64,000 nucleotides of DNA from an uncultured Bartonella sp. (GTDB lineage: Bacteria > Pseudomonadota > Alphaproteobacteria > Rhizobiales > Rhizobiaceae), in assembly GCA_946478235.1 (NCBI GenBank), contig CAMLBF010000002.1, positions 124,001 through 188,000 on the forward strand. Reading direction: 5' to 3'. Of the stretch, positions 47,532-57,764 are shown one piece after another. Both the position numbers and the translations under genes were made by a program. The first letter of the stretch is position 1. The number at the start of each line of letters is the position of its first letter. The notes under the pieces were generated by a model. That model had not been told where the DNA came from, did no database searches, and worked only from the letters and a program-made list of their open reading frames with translations.

Positions 47532-49214
47532 TCAATTCTTATCGCGAAAACGATTTGTAATAGGATAGCGGCGATCACGGCCAAAGTTTTTGTGACTGAT
47601 TTTTACACCAGGTGCCGATTGACGTCTTTTATACTCGGAACGGTAAAGAAGTTGCTCAACTCTTTCCACTGTATCACGCGCATATCCTTTTTGAACAATA
47701 TCGTTGATACTCATTTCATCTTCCACCAAGCCTTGCAAGATACCGTCCAATATCGGGTAAGGCGGTAGTGTATCCTCATCCTTTTGATTATCACGCAATT
47801 CGGCGGAAGGCGCCTTATCAATTATATTTTGCGGAATAACCGATTTATGAGGTGCTAAACTGTTAATCGGAATATTTTCGTTACGCCAGTTGGAAAGTGC
47901 ATAAACTTGCATTTTATAAAGGTCTTTTATGGGATTGAACCCACCATTCATATCGCCATAAAGTGTCGCATAGCCAACCGACATTTCCGATTTATTACCG
48001 GTTGTCACGACCATGGAACCAAATTTGTTGGAAATCGCCATTAAAATTGTGCCACGAGACCGGCTTTGCAAATTCTCTTCTGTAATGCCAGATTCGGTTC
48101 CTGCAAATATCGCGGCCAATGCGCGTTGAAAACCTTCCACCGGTTCAAAAATGGGGACTGTTTCGTAATGACAACCCAATTTTTCTGCACAATCTTCTGC
48201 ATCCTTGATAGATTCGGAAGATGTATATCGGTAAGGCAACATAACTGCCCGCACGCGCTCAGCCCCCAAAGCATCAGCGGCAATTGCCGCACAAAGTGCA
48301 GAATCAATACCGCCTGAAAGGCCTATAACAACGTCTTTAAACTGATTTTTATTAACGTAGTCGCCAAATCCTAGCACACAGGCCTGATAATCTGCGGCGT
48401 CACCATGTAAAATATTTTCCTTAGGTCCAGACTGGCAATGCCACTGGCCATTGCTTTTTTGCCAATGACTTAACGCAAATTGGCTGTCAAAATGTTTCAT
48501 TTGAAAAGCTAAGGAACAATCTGCATTCAATGCAAATGAACCACCATCAAAAACCAACTCATCTTGCCCACCAATCTGATTAATATAAATCAACGGCAGA
48601 CCAGAATTTTTGACCTGTGATTGAACAACCTTAACGCGCTGCTCATATTTATTGCGACTATATGGAGATCCGTTGGGAACCAGAATGATTTCAGCCCCTT
48701 GCCGTTCAAGATCGGCACATAGGTGATGATTATTCCAGATATCTTCACAAATCGGCAAACCTATCTTCACCCCACGAAAGACAATGGGAGCCGGACTTTC
48801 ACCACTTGTGAAAACACGTTTCTCATCAAATTCACTATAATTCGGCAAATCATACTTTTTGACTTCTGCAACGATTTTTCCATCGTCCAGCACCACAGCC
48901 ATATTATAGATTTTTGTATCACGGCGAAGAGGACAACCAACAATAATACCGGCACCATCAACCGTTGCTGATGCAAGCTTTTCAATTGCTGTTTGACAGG
49001 CATCTGTGAAAGCTTTTTTCAGCACCAGATCTTCTGGCGGATAGCCGCTCATAAAAAGCTCTGTAAACAGAACAAGATCCGCGCCGGCCTGTGTCGCATC
49101 TTTATGCGCTTTTAGTGCCAGTGCTACATTGCCTTCAATATCTCCAACAATAGGATTTAGCTGCGCTAAAGCTATCGTTAAGTCGTTTGTTATGAGCTTC
49201 TTTGTCATAAGCAT
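47532..49214 (-). CDS. nadE: Glutamine-dependent NAD+ synthetase
   Basis: Converts nicotinate adenine dinucleotide to NAD+. 560 residues in two domains. The N-terminal nitrilase-type glutaminase (about 1-260) shows the catalytic triad: Glu in [15 protein letters not shown], Lys in [17 protein letters not shown], Cys in [12 protein letters not shown]. The C-terminal synthetase has the ATP-pyrophosphatase P-loop [20 protein letters not shown] (about residue 287) and [20 protein letters not shown]. Start 49214 (MLMTKKL) is supported by ACAGG upstream; 49208 is possible. It is placed just upstream of gltX on the same strand, and nadK lies about 3 kb away. Confidence 0.95.
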   Translation of the reverse strand: MLMTKKLITNDLTIALAQLNPIVGDIEGNVALALKAHKDATQAGADLVLFTELFMSGYPPEDLVLKKAFTDACQTAIEKLASATVDGAGIIVGCPLRRDTKIYNMAVVLDDGKIVAEVKKYDLPNYSEFDEKRVFTSGESPAPIVFRGVKIGLPICEDIWNNHHLCADLERQGAEIILVPNGSPYSRNKYEQRVKVVQSQVKNSGLPLIYINQIGGQDELVFDGGSFALNADCSLAFQMKHFDSQFALSHWQKSNGQWHCQSGPKENILHGDAADYQACVLGFGDYVNKNQFKDVVIGLSGGIDSALCAAIAADALGAERVRAVMLPYRYTSSESIKDAEDCAEKLGCHYETVPIFEPVEGFQRALAAIFAGTESGITEENLQSRSRGTILMAISNKFGSMVVTTGNKSEMSVGYATLYGDMNGGFNPIKDLYKMQVYALSNWRNENIPINSLAPHKSVIPQNIIDKAPSAELRDNQKDEDTLPPYPILDGILQGLVEDEMSINDIVQKGYARDTVERVEQLLYRSEYKRRQSAPGVKISHKNFGRDRRYPITNRFRDKN

Positions 49215-49252
49215 GATTTAACCTGTCATCATCTTTGTTGCAACGACATAAA

Positions 49253-49606
49253 TTACATGAAAAATAAGCTTTTTATGACTATCCAACTCCATATGGCAAA
49301 GGCGAGCACAATAGCAAGTAGGACTGCAAGAGAACCAGCATCTTTTGCAATTTTTATATCCTCGCGGTAGTCGCGTGTTTGCGCATTACAACATGCTTCT
49401 ATTGCGGTGTTGATAATTTCGATAATAAGCACAAACAATATTGCGCCAACCAGCAGCAGAAATTCACCAAATCCTTTTGCAAAAAAAATCGCAAAAGGAA
49501 TTGATAGAACCAGCACGATTGCTTCCTGCAACACCGCCTTTTCATGACGCAACAGATAATTCAACGCATGCATGGAATTTAAGAATGCGTTGAAGACTCT
49601 TTTCAT
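49253..49606 (-). CDS. dgkA: Diacylglycerol kinase (prokaryotic type)
   Basis: Small integral-membrane kinase, 117 residues with three hydrophobic segments, that recycles diacylglycerol to phosphatidic acid, for instance after glucan modification. The conserved active-site block IIEIINTAIEACCN (about residue 65) and the KDAGSLAVLLA segment (about 88) match the family, as does the N-terminal AFLNSMHALNYLLRHEKAVLQE. The MKRVFNAFLN start at 49606 lies near a weak ribosome-binding region. It is followed by nadE within 40 bases, probably one transcript. Confidence 0.9.
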   Translation of the reverse strand: MKRVFNAFLNSMHALNYLLRHEKAVLQEAIVLVLSIPFAIFFAKGFGEFLLLVGAILFVLIIEIINTAIEACCNAQTRDYREDIKIAKDAGSLAVLLAIVLAFAIWSWIVIKSLFFM

Positions 49607-49649
49607 AATGTTTCACCCAAAAATTACCAATTAGCCGGCAATACTCATT

Positions 49650-49715
49650 AACAATGATGCTCATTAATAGCAGTGCCAATTAATAGGCGATGCCAATTGG
49701 CAGGTCGTGCTAATT
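49650..49715. repeat. Four degenerate 16-17-base tandem repeats
   Basis: Units 49650-49665, 49666-49681, 49682-49698 and 49699-49715 end in a shared (C/T)CAATT or (C/T)AATT word with internal GATGCC/GTGCC. They lie between aroG and dgkA. Confidence 0.75.
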
Positions 49716-49734
49716 GACAGTCAATGATTGAAAA

Positions 49735-51117
49735 TTATTTCGAAACCTTTGCGTTATTGGCATTAGAATCACGATCTTTTTTCAATAATTCTGCAACCAA
49801 AAAAGCCAATTCCAATGCCTGATCGGCATTCAGACGAGGGTCACAATGCGTGTGATACCGGTCAGAGAGATCTTCTGCAGAAATTGCATGAGCACCACCT
49901 GTACACTCGGTGACATCGCGCCCAGTCATTTCAATATGAATACCACCAGGATAGGTTCCTTCAGCATGGTGAACTTCAAAAAACTGCTCAACCTCTTTTA
50001 AAACCTTTTCAAAAGGACGCGTCTTATAGCCATTGGCTGTAATCGTGTTGCCATGCATTGGATCACAGGACCAAACAACTTTCTTGCCTTCACGCTCAAC
50101 AGCACGAATAAGTGCTGGTAAGTGTTCTGCCACTTTATCGCAACCAAAACGGGCTATCAGAGTCAATCTTCCAGCTTCATTTTCAGGATTCAACAGATCA
50201 ATCAACCTTATCAGCTCTTCAGGATCCAATGACGGACCGCATTTCAAACCAATCGGGTTTTTAATACCACGGCAATATTCCACATGGGCATGGTCTGGCT
50301 GTCTTGTACGATCACCAATCCACAGCATATGCCCAGAGGTTGCGTACCAGTCACCAGAGGTTGAATCAACGCGCGTCAATGCTTCTTCATAACCTAAAAG
50401 AAGCGCTTCATGACTGGTGTAAAAAGATGTTTCACGCAAAGACGGATTTGTTTTTGCTGTTATGCCAATTGCGCGCATAAAATCCAATGTTTCAGAAATG
50501 CGCTTCGCAAGGGAAATATATCTTTCACCTTGTGGGCTATTGGCGATAAAGCCCAGCATCCATTTATTGACATTATCCAGATTGGCGTAACCACCTTGCG
50601 CAAAAGCACGTAGCAAATTCAACGTGGCCGCAGATTGGCGATATACCATCGACATACGGCGTGGGTCAGGAATACGTGCTTCTTCTGTAAACTCGATACC
50701 ATTGATGATATCACCGCGATAGGATGGTAGCTCTATACCATTTTTAGTTTCGGTGTCAGAAGAGCGCGGTTTTGCAAATTGACCTGCAATACGTCCAACT
50801 TTTACTACCGGCTTTGATGCGCCAAATGTCAAAGCAATTGCCATTTGTAGAAAAACACGGAAGAAGTCACGGATATTATCCGCTTCATGTTCAGCGAAGC
50901 TTTCCGCACAATCGCCGCCTTGCAACAAAAATGCCTTGCCTTCTGCAACAGCCGCCAATTCTTGTTTGAGTTCTCTCGCCTCACCTGCAAAGACCAGTGG
51001 CGGGAAGCGGCGTAATTGACCTTCCACATTTTCCAAAACGGATAAATCCGGATAAGTCGGCACCTGCTTAATCGGCTTTGATCTCCACGATTCCGGCGTC
51101 CAATCTTTATTCATCAT
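49735..51117 (-). CDS. aroG: 3-Deoxy-7-phosphoheptulonate synthase, class II
   Basis: First enzyme of the shikimate pathway, condensing phosphoenolpyruvate and erythrose 4-phosphate. 460 residues, the plant/actinobacterial class II form that many rhizobia use. Recognisable parts are [35 protein letters not shown] (about 77-92, with the metal-binding Cys), [49 protein letters not shown] and [13 protein letters not shown]. The start is MM at 51117; the second ATG at 51114 sits better relative to GTGGAAAT and is an alternative. The gene symbol for class II forms varies (aroF/aroG/aroH). Confidence 0.94.
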   Translation of the reverse strand: MMNKDWTPESWRSKPIKQVPTYPDLSVLENVEGQLRRFPPLVFAGEARELKQELAAVAEGKAFLLQGGDCAESFAEHEADNIRDFFRVFLQMAIALTFGASKPVVKVGRIAGQFAKPRSSDTETKNGIELPSYRGDIINGIEFTEEARIPDPRRMSMVYRQSAATLNLLRAFAQGGYANLDNVNKWMLGFIANSPQGERYISLAKRISETLDFMRAIGITAKTNPSLRETSFYTSHEALLLGYEEALTRVDSTSGDWYATSGHMLWIGDRTRQPDHAHVEYCRGIKNPIGLKCGPSLDPEELIRLIDLLNPENEAGRLTLIARFGCDKVAEHLPALIRAVEREGKKVVWSCDPMHGNTITANGYKTRPFEKVLKEVEQFFEVHHAEGTYPGGIHIEMTGRDVTECTGGAHAISAEDLSDRYHTHCDPRLNADQALELAFLVAELLKKDRDSNANNAKVSK

Positions 51118-51319
51118 ATTTCCACTCTCTAAAACAACAAAGCCATTAAACAAATTGTCATACTGCTATGCTAAAAAGCAAAAGAACCATTATAAAATCA
51201 GCTTTACAATATTTGACAGAATAACAAAGTTATATTTGATATTGCTACCCAATTTATGCCTATTTCAGCCATTTATAACGTAAAAAACATCGTCTTGCCA
51301 TAAGTTAGACAAGTTTATC

Positions 51320-52708
51320 TTACGCCACCCGTTCACCGTTTTTATAAACATAGCTTGGTTTATACATTGTCACCAATTCTTCTGATGCTGATGGATGCAA
51401 TGCCATTGTTGCATCAAAAACATCTTTGGTAAGTTTGCCTTTAAGAATAACACCAAGCAGCTGAGCCATTTCACCGGCATCTGCCCCCAGAATATGAGCG
51501 CCGACGACAATGCGTGTATCACCATCAACGATCAACTTTGTCAGCATTTTTTCGCTGCTACCAGACAGAGTATTGCGCATTGGGCGGAACAAAGCACGGT
51601 AAACCTCAACCTTCTCATACTTTTTCACCGCTTCTTCCTCGGTTAACCCAACTGTTCCGATTTCCGGCTGAGAAAACACGGCAGTGGCGATCAAATCATG
51701 ATCGGGGACTGTTGGATTGTTATGGAAAGCTGTTTGTATAAAACACATTGCTTCATGTATGGCGACTGGTGTTAGCTGCACCCTATCGGTGACATCGCCA
51801 ACTGCCCATATATTGCTTGCCGAAGTTGTCATATATTTATCGACAATAATAGCGCCTTTGTCGTCACACTTTACGCCAGCCTTATCCAGTCCAAGCCCTT
51901 GTGTATTGGGTAAGCGCCCCATTGCCAACATAACTTGCCCAGCATTCAACTTTTCGCCGTTGGACAAAGTGACAGATAATGCATTATCCGATTTTTCCAC
52001 CTTGGAAATCGTTGTGCCGTAAACAATACGAATACCTTTGGCAATCATCGCATCATTAAGAATTTGACGTAAATCATTGTCAAACTTACGCAATATGAGA
52101 TCACCACGATAAACGAGGGTTGTTTCAACGCCTAAACCATGGAAAATATTGGCAAATTCTACAGCAATATAACCGCCACCAAAAATGACAATTGATTTTG
52201 GCAGGTGTTCAAGGTCGAAAGCCTCATTAGAACTTATGCATAATTCATGACCAACGATTTCAGGATGGGTTGAAACATGACCACCCGTGGCTATCAAGAT
52301 TTTCTCGGCAGTAACTTTTTTGCCAGAAGACTTCAACTCCAGCGTATGCGAGTCGATGAAAACGGCTTTTTCCTGAAAAATAGTGACATGGTTGTTATCA
52401 AGTCCTTGTCGATAAAGGCCTTCCAACCGAGCAATCTCTTTATTCTTTGCGGCAACAAGCTTTGACCAGTCAAACTGATAATCGCTGACAGTCCAACCAA
52501 AGCCTTTGCTTTCTTCAAATTCTTGACCGTAATGGGAAGCGTAAACAAATAGCTTTTTAGGCACACAACCGCGAATAACGCACGTGCCCCCCATACGATA
52601 TTCTTCCGCGACAGCCACACGTTTACCGAGTGCTCCAGCTAAGCGGGCAGCGCGCACGCCACCAGAGCCGCCACCAATTACAAACAAATCAAAATCAAAA
52701 GATGACAC
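51320..52708 (-). CDS. gor: Glutathione-disulfide reductase
   Basis: NADPH-dependent flavoprotein that keeps glutathione reduced. 462 residues. The FAD motif VIGGGSGGVRAARLAG is near the N-terminus, the redox-active disulfide GGTCVIRGCVPKKLF near 45, the NADPH motif GGGYIAVEFANIF near 175 followed by Arg residues in VYRGDLILRKFD, and the C-terminal ALHPSASEELV with the catalytic His. Two possible starts exist: a TTG at 52726 and a GTG at 52708; I chose the GTG because AGGGAG lies seven bases upstream and VSSFDFDLFVIGGG has the usual length before the FAD loop. Single-gene unit downstream of the DUF2059 gene. Confidence 0.95.
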   Translation of the reverse strand: MSSFDFDLFVIGGGSGGVRAARLAGALGKRVAVAEEYRMGGTCVIRGCVPKKLFVYASHYGQEFEESKGFGWTVSDYQFDWSKLVAAKNKEIARLEGLYRQGLDNNHVTIFQEKAVFIDSHTLELKSSGKKVTAEKILIATGGHVSTHPEIVGHELCISSNEAFDLEHLPKSIVIFGGGYIAVEFANIFHGLGVETTLVYRGDLILRKFDNDLRQILNDAMIAKGIRIVYGTTISKVEKSDNALSVTLSNGEKLNAGQVMLAMGRLPNTQGLGLDKAGVKCDDKGAIIVDKYMTTSASNIWAVGDVTDRVQLTPVAIHEAMCFIQTAFHNNPTVPDHDLIATAVFSQPEIGTVGLTEEEAVKKYEKVEVYRALFRPMRNTLSGSSEKMLTKLIVDGDTRIVVGAHILGADAGEMAQLLGVILKGKLTKDVFDATMALHPSASEELVTMYKPSYVYKNGERVA

Positions 52709-52835
52709 TTCAGGCTCCCTTCGCAACTGTAATCAAATTCCCCATATGGGATAAATGAGCACGATATTAAAGTTTCTACCACCCCTATTTTTACAAAAAT
52801 TTATGATCATCGGTTTTGTGGGGAGCAAAACGAAA

Positions 52836-52859
52836 AATGGCGGCATAAATGCCGCCATT
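52836..52859 (-). terminator. Terminator after the DUF2059 gene
   Basis: AATGGCGGCAT (52836-52846) and ATGCCGCCATT (52849-52859) form a near-perfect inverted repeat. On the minus strand it is followed by TTTTTCG, just past the DUF2059 stop. Confidence 0.85.
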
Positions 52860-52881
52860 ATAATTCATATCATTACCAAAC

Positions 52882-53475
52882 TTATTTGGATGGTACAGCT
52901 GCCTTTGGCTCTGATGTTGCAGGCGCAGAAGGGGCAGCCGGTGCAGCTTTTGGAGCCGCTGGCTTGGTTGAACCAATTTTCTTTGACATTGCTTTACCAA
53001 CATTTGCTGACAAGTCCTGAGCAATGCCCTGTCTCCAGACATCATATGCTGACAAAATATCACGAGCAGCATTTGGGCCTTCGCTCAACAGCTTCTTACC
53101 GGCTTCAGAATTATAAAATGCTGTAATCTGATCGAGTTCTTCCTGTGTGAAATGCTTAGCGTAAACGCGTGCAGCCTCTTTTTCCAAATCTGCGCGGCGT
53201 TTAACCAAGGCCATCGCCTGCTCATCAACAGTTTCTGAAATAACATTTGCCAAGTTAGGATCTTTACGCATCAATTCGTCTTTTAGATCCCGTGCTGTTG
53301 CTGGAAGGAATTCGTCAAACTGATCTGTTGCGTGAATCGCAGCAATTGCCTTTTTTGCAGATTGCAGTTGCGCATCGCTAACATCTTCAGCATGGACAGC
53401 ACCAACACCCATGCTCAAAATTGCGACTGACCCCAGCGTTGCCGCAAGGCGGCGGATGGAAAATGCTGTATTCAT
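52882..53475 (-). CDS. DUF2059 domain-containing exported protein
   Basis: 197 residues. A signal peptide (about 1-29, ending VHAED) sends it to the periplasm. The central domain (about 35-150) matches DUF2059: VDEQAMALVKRRADLEKEAARVYAKHFTQEELDQITAFYNSEAGKKLL, where the FTQEEL-x-ITAFYNSEAGKKLL pattern is the family hallmark. The last 40 residues are Pro/Ala/Lys-rich and probably disordered. Function unknown. It is monocistronic, upstream of gor on the same strand with a terminator between. Confidence 0.9.
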   Translation of the reverse strand: MNTAFSIRRLAATLGSVAILSMGVGAVHAEDVSDAQLQSAKKAIAAIHATDQFDEFLPATARDLKDELMRKDPNLANVISETVDEQAMALVKRRADLEKEAARVYAKHFTQEELDQITAFYNSEAGKKLLSEGPNAARDILSAYDVWRQGIAQDLSANVGKAMSKKIGSTKPAAPKAAPAAPSAPATSEPKAAVPSK

Positions 53476-53559
53476 TCAGTGATTACTCCATATTTGCGGT
53501 CATTTTATTATGACCAGTTTTCCATTTAAGAATATTCAGACGAGTTGCCTATATCTACT

Positions 53560-54264
53560 CTAAATATCTGATAGTTCCAAAACTTTTATTTCACCATTCG
53601 ACATTGCTATTACAGAACGTGATGCCAAATTAAGGAACAAACCATGTTCAACAACACCTGGAACCTCAAATAGTTCATGTGAAAGCTTATCTGGATCGGT
53701 GATCTTGGCAAATGATGCATCAAGAATAAAATGTCCACCATCTGTTTTATAAGGGTTGGTGCCATTCATTCGTAACGATATTTCACCCGATAAGCCAAGC
53801 TTTTCCGCTTTTTTCTCAATAGCCAATTTTGTTGCTTGTAGGCCAAATGGATTGACTTCAATAGGAAGTGGAAATTTTCCCAAAACCGGTACAACCTTGC
53901 TTTCATCTGCAATGACCAACATGGATGCCGATGCGGCAGCCACTATTTTTTCTCGCAACAAAGCGCCGCCACCACCTTTAATTAAGGCCATATGAGGGCC
54001 AATTTCATCAGCCCCATCAATATCGAGATCAAGATAAGGCATCTCATCAAGACGGGCAACCGGAATGCCAAGTTCAAGGCACAGATCTTCGGAACGTTGG
54101 GATGTTGCAACACCGGTTACACGCAACCCCTCTTCCACACGCTTGGCTAAAAGCCGGATAAATTCATTGGCGGTTGAACCGGTACCAATCCCCAGTTTCA
54201 TACCATCTTCAACAAATTCCAGTGCTTTTGCCGCAGCTGCCTTCTTTAATTCCTGTGCATTCAT
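53560..54264 (-). CDS. rpiA: Ribose-5-phosphate isomerase A
   Basis: Interconverts ribose 5-phosphate and ribulose 5-phosphate in the pentose phosphate pathway. 234 residues. Motifs visible are [16 protein letters not shown] (phosphate loop, about residue 24), [14 protein letters not shown] (catalytic Asp region), [15 protein letters not shown] and [13 protein letters not shown]. The ATG at 54264 has AAGGAACC upstream at a good distance and is chosen over the TTG at 54270. It diverges from bfd over about 240 bases. Confidence 0.96.
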   Translation of the reverse strand: MNAQELKKAAAAKALEFVEDGMKLGIGTGSTANEFIRLLAKRVEEGLRVTGVATSQRSEDLCLELGIPVARLDEMPYLDLDIDGADEIGPHMALIKGGGGALLREKIVAAASASMLVIADESKVVPVLGKFPLPIEVNPFGLQATKLAIEKKAEKLGLSGEISLRMNGTNPYKTDGGHFILDASFAKITDPDKLSHELFEVPGVVEHGLFLNLASRSVIAMSNGEIKVLELSDI

Positions 54265-54384
54265 AGCCAACCGGTTCCTTGACGTTTTGATTCCTCATTA
54301 AGGATTAAAGTAGAAATTGCAATCATAGACTACGACGACTGCAATTTTTTCGCTCATTTTTACAGTTTATACCCTATTTTTATT

Positions 54385-54403
54385 GTTGATAAAATAAATC
54401 AAC
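54385..54403. promoter_or_regulatory. Candidate iron-responsive operator upstream of bfd-bfr
   Basis: GTTGAT (54385-54390) and ATCAAC (54398-54403) form a perfect inverted repeat. The arms give TGA-N9-TCA, the pattern described for the rhizobial iron regulator RirA operator. It lies 100 bases upstream of bfd, with AT-rich TATAAAA-like sequence just downstream. One short match could be chance; regulation is inferred. Confidence 0.35.
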
Positions 54404-54502
54404 ATTATGCTTGCTTTTTGTATAAAACTTGTCTATAAGGTTCATGTTTAACTTTTAAATGTGGTCTATTGTCTCTTCCAGTATAAACGATCTGTATAAA
54501 CC

Positions 54503-54817
54503 ATGATTGTCTGTTCTTGTAATGTAATACATCTGTCAGATATTGAAGATGTGATCAATTCTCTGTTGGAAGAGGATTGTTGGCAATTGATTGTTCCCGG
54601 CAAAGTTTATAAGATGATGGGGAAACAGGGCAAATGCTGCGGTTGTTTCCCGAATGTTCTTGAAACGATCATTCGTGTGACGGAAAACTATCATCGCCGG
54701 CATAATCGGGACGAGGCTGAAATAATCTCTTATCTTGATCGTGTACGTGCGTTACGATCAAAATACAGGAGGATTGGTCAGCATGAAAGGTCACGAAAAG
54801 GTCATAGAGCGGCTTAA
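54503..54817 (+). CDS. bfd: Bacterioferritin-associated ferredoxin
   Basis: [2Fe-2S] protein that reduces ferric iron stored in bacterioferritin for release. 104 residues. The cluster ligands are Cys4 and Cys6 (VCSCN) and Cys45 and Cys48 (KCCGCFPN) in a BFD-like [2Fe-2S] fold. The N-terminal 60 residues match the family; the extra C-terminal 40 residues are charged (EYHRRHN-like helix, then [11 protein letters not shown]). Its last 35 bases overlap the bfr start, whose ribosome-binding site lies inside bfd, so bfr translation is probably coupled. The start at 54503 is fixed by the MIVCSC opening. Confidence 0.92.
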   Translation: MIVCSCNVIHLSDIEDVINSLLEEDCWQLIVPGKVYKMMGKQGKCCGCFPNVLETIIRVTENYHRRHNRDEAEIISYLDRVRALRSKYRRIGQHERSRKGHRAA

Positions 54818-55268
54818 TGAAGCTCTTTTTCTTGAGCTAGGTGCAGTTAATCAATATTGGTTGCATTATCGGTTGACGGAAGATTGGGGCTTTACAAAAT
54901 TCGCCCAGAAAGAACGTGAAGAATCTATCGAAGAGATGGGTCACGTTGATAAATTAGTAAAACGTATTGTTTTTCTAGAAGGTCATCCAAACCTTCAAAC
55001 TTTATCTCCGCTGCGTATCGGTCAAAATATCAAGGAAGTTCTTGAATGCGATTTGGCTGGCGAATATGAAGCACGGGAATCCTATCGTATTTCACGCGAG
55101 CTTTGCGCTGAACTATCCGATCACATTACCAAAAAACTTTTTGATGAATTACTTGAAGATGAAGAAAGTCATATCGATTTTCTTGAGACTCAATTAGCTC
55201 TTCTTGAAAAAATTGGCGAAGAAAAATACGGTCAGCTCAACGCTGCTTCTGCTGAAAAAGCTGAATAA
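54783..55268 (+). CDS. bfr: Bacterioferritin
   Basis: Iron-storage protein forming 24-mers with haem. 161 residues, the standard length. Ferroxidase ligands are visible: Glu18 (FLELGAVNQ), Glu51 and His54 around Met52 (EEMGHVDKL; Met52 is the haem ligand), Glu94-region AGEYEARES, and Glu127/His130 in [13 protein letters not shown]. The ATG at 54783 has AGGAGG ten bases upstream, inside bfd. The C-terminal Ala/Glu tail is short. Together bfd-bfr forms an iron storage and release unit; a candidate iron-responsive inverted repeat lies upstream. Confidence 0.97.
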   Translation: MKGHEKVIERLNEALFLELGAVNQYWLHYRLTEDWGFTKFAQKEREESIEEMGHVDKLVKRIVFLEGHPNLQTLSPLRIGQNIKEVLECDLAGEYEARESYRISRELCAELSDHITKKLFDELLEDEESHIDFLETQLALLEKIGEEKYGQLNAASAEKAE

Positions 55269-55287
55269 TACTTTAGCAATTTTTATG

Positions 55288-55312
55288 GAGCCGATATTTT
55301 TTTAGTCGGCTC
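55288..55312. terminator. Hairpin between bfr and comEC
   Basis: GAGCCGA (55288-55294) pairs with TCGGCTC (55306-55312) around an AT-rich loop, 20 bases past the bfr stop. T-runs are weak on plus but present on minus (CATAAAAATT), so it may serve both. Confidence 0.55.
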
Positions 55313-55352
55313 TGTTATCTCAATATCTATTACTCTTTTATCTCAACAGCTG

Positions 55353-57623
55353 TTACTCTCGCGCAGATCTTAAAAATTTTCTATGCCTATTCCATGGACG
55401 TACCGGACCATTTGGAATTGACCAGACAGTGTCGTTGTTATCGGTAATCATCACGCTTCCATACAACGCCAATTGACGTGCCGTAATCTTTTGCTGGCTG
55501 GTTGTCATATTGCAATCTGTCGCAAAATAGATCTTGGACGGAACAACTGTTAAATCCGCGAAGGGGCAGGGATAAAAACTATCTTCCATTTTCTTTTTGT
55601 ACATTAATATTGAAACTTGCTTATCTTGTTTGATTTTCGATGTGCAAACCAGATCTGAACAGACAAATTGCTGACCCTGCTCTGTTGCCTCACTGTCTGG
55701 TGTGATAACATTCTTTAAACCGTAAGAACGTTTCCAGACATTGATGGTGTAATTGGACGTTTTGCTATTGCTGATATAAAGATTACCCTGATCAATGATC
55801 CCCATAGTTTTTGCGTCTTCCGCGATGATTATTAATGGTTGGGGTTTTAGAAAACACAAGGCAATACCAGCACCAAAAGCGATGATGGATAATAAACGCA
55901 ACCTTGTTTGGAAAAATAATATAACCACCAACCCAATCGATAAAAAGCACAAAGCACGTGGCGGAATGTAGCCTGGATTAATATCGGGCGATATGGACGC
56001 GATGCCGTAAGCGATTTTTTCAACCAAATCCACACCATATCCCATGACCTGCAAGGGTAACCACTCTAATCCAAAGGGCATGGCAATTGCAGCGAGCAGC
56101 GCAAATGGCATAACCAAAAAAGACATTATGGGAAATGCAATTGCATTGCTTAACACGCCAAGTGGCGCCGCATTTGAAAAGTGATATGAGGCATAGATAC
56201 CGCTCGCAGTCCCTGCTACCAATGATGCAACAGCGGTAGATATAATCGGCAGCAACAAAAACCGAATAACGCTTACCCCAACGAATTGCGGTGCCGTTGT
56301 AACAGCCCTATTGCGCCTGCTCCACCAGCCAAAAATAGCAACCAAAGCGGCGGTGGCAGAAAATGACATTTGAAAACTTGGCCCTAATATTTCATGCGGC
56401 ACGATTGCCAGTGTAATAAGACCTGAAATGGCGAGATTACGCATGGTTATAGCCGACCGGCTAAACAAAACCGCAAGCAACATAACCGCTACCATAACAA
56501 AACTTCTTTGTGCTGCCACATCGGCTCCCGACAACATCAGATAAAATGCGGCAACAAACAAAGCGATAATCGCTGCAATTTTCTTTGATGAATAGTGGGA
56601 AGAAAATAACGGGAAAAACGCCAATATAGTTCTGATAATAAGCAAGACCATGCCACTTACCATGGCCATATGCAGCCCTGAGATTGATAAGATATGTGCC
56701 AAGCCTGCTACGCGCAAAGCATCATTGGTCGCAGGCGAAATACCGCCCCGTTGTCCCGTAATAAGGGCTGCCGCAACACTTCCCGTTTCACCACCAATGG
56801 CATCGGTAATGCGCTTTGTCATTGTCATGCGCAAATGCGCAATATTTAAACCGAGCCTTTCGACTATTGTCTTTGGTTCCCCCACATTGATGCGATCAAG
56901 ATTGCCTAATACAAAACCTTGTGCACCAATTGATTGAAAATAACTGAAAAAACCGAAGTCATATCCGTCTGGCCTGACCGGTCCCGACTCGGCACGCAAC
57001 CGCACATAACCATGAATTCCATCGCCAAGCTGCATATCTTCCGGCAAATGTCTTACCGATAATGTTACCCGTTTAGGCCCATAATATAGCTTTGGCTTTT
57101 CTGTATCCAACACATCAACAAGCAATTTGGATTGGCCGCTCGGCACCCGTTCCAAGGATAAAATACGCCCTGTTAAATGCGTTGAAACATCCGCCCCAAG
57201 CATTGGTGTGTCCAAGCGCCAAGTTTCAAACTTAGCCGAAATAATACCAAGCGTCACACAAAGACAAAAACAACCAATATACCAGAAAAACCGATAATGA
57301 CGTGTGAGATAGAGAAGACCAACGATCAGTGCAAAATAGGCTAATAATCTTAAGCCATCTGGTTCAAATGACAAGTTAAAGTAGGAAATTGCACCGCAAG
57401 CCATAAAAACTGGAATGAGCAGAAAGATAAGGCCGCGATCGGACTCCCTAATAACAGCGTTTTGCAAGCCAAACATTGTGGTCTTGAAATGGTTTATAAT
57501 CCTGATTTTACGTGATTTATGAGGCAGCTTAAATGGTGTATTATCAGGTAGACTCACAACATGCCGTTTCTGGGGACGGTAAAGCTGTGCATCATGTTTG
57601 GCGATGATTGGCTGGCGTGTCAT
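55353..57623 (-). CDS. comEC: ComEC/Rec2-family competence protein
   Basis: Inner-membrane channel proposed to pass single-stranded DNA into the cytoplasm during transformation. 756 residues from the ATG at 57623, chosen because GGGAAG sits seven bases upstream; a GTG at 57668 would add 15 residues. The first 60 residues are basic and cytoplasmic, then membrane segments, a DUF4131 region (about 115-280), and the competence domain (about 290-590) with AHILSISGLHMAMVSGMVLLI, LSGADVAAQRSFVMVAVMLLAV and FQMSFSATAALVAIFGWW. The typical C-terminal metallo-beta-lactamase domain is absent, as usual in alphaproteobacteria. No other competence gene lies nearby. Confidence 0.92.
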   Translation of the reverse strand: MTRQPIIAKHDAQLYRPQKRHVVSLPDNTPFKLPHKSRKIRIINHFKTTMFGLQNAVIRESDRGLIFLLIPVFMACGAISYFNLSFEPDGLRLLAYFALIVGLLYLTRHYRFFWYIGCFCLCVTLGIISAKFETWRLDTPMLGADVSTHLTGRILSLERVPSGQSKLLVDVLDTEKPKLYYGPKRVTLSVRHLPEDMQLGDGIHGYVRLRAESGPVRPDGYDFGFFSYFQSIGAQGFVLGNLDRINVGEPKTIVERLGLNIAHLRMTMTKRITDAIGGETGSVAAALITGQRGGISPATNDALRVAGLAHILSISGLHMAMVSGMVLLIIRTILAFFPLFSSHYSSKKIAAIIALFVAAFYLMLSGADVAAQRSFVMVAVMLLAVLFSRSAITMRNLAISGLITLAIVPHEILGPSFQMSFSATAALVAIFGWWSRRNRAVTTAPQFVGVSVIRFLLLPIISTAVASLVAGTASGIYASYHFSNAAPLGVLSNAIAFPIMSFLVMPFALLAAIAMPFGLEWLPLQVMGYGVDLVEKIAYGIASISPDINPGYIPPRALCFLSIGLVVILFFQTRLRLLSIIAFGAGIALCFLKPQPLIIIAEDAKTMGIIDQGNLYISNSKTSNYTINVWKRSYGLKNVITPDSEATEQGQQFVCSDLVCTSKIKQDKQVSILMYKKKMEDSFYPCPFADLTVVPSKIYFATDCNMTTSQQKITARQLALYGSVMITDNNDTVWSIPNGPVRPWNRHRKFLRSARE

Positions 57624-57764
57624 TGGTTTGCTTCCCAATGCATTTCTATGCTTTATACCCCCACCCACTCTTATAGAGTATGACTATTGCATGCTTGCAA
57701 GTCTATGCTACATGGTAGAATACCATAATGACAATATTATATTTAGATTAATTCTGGAGACATG

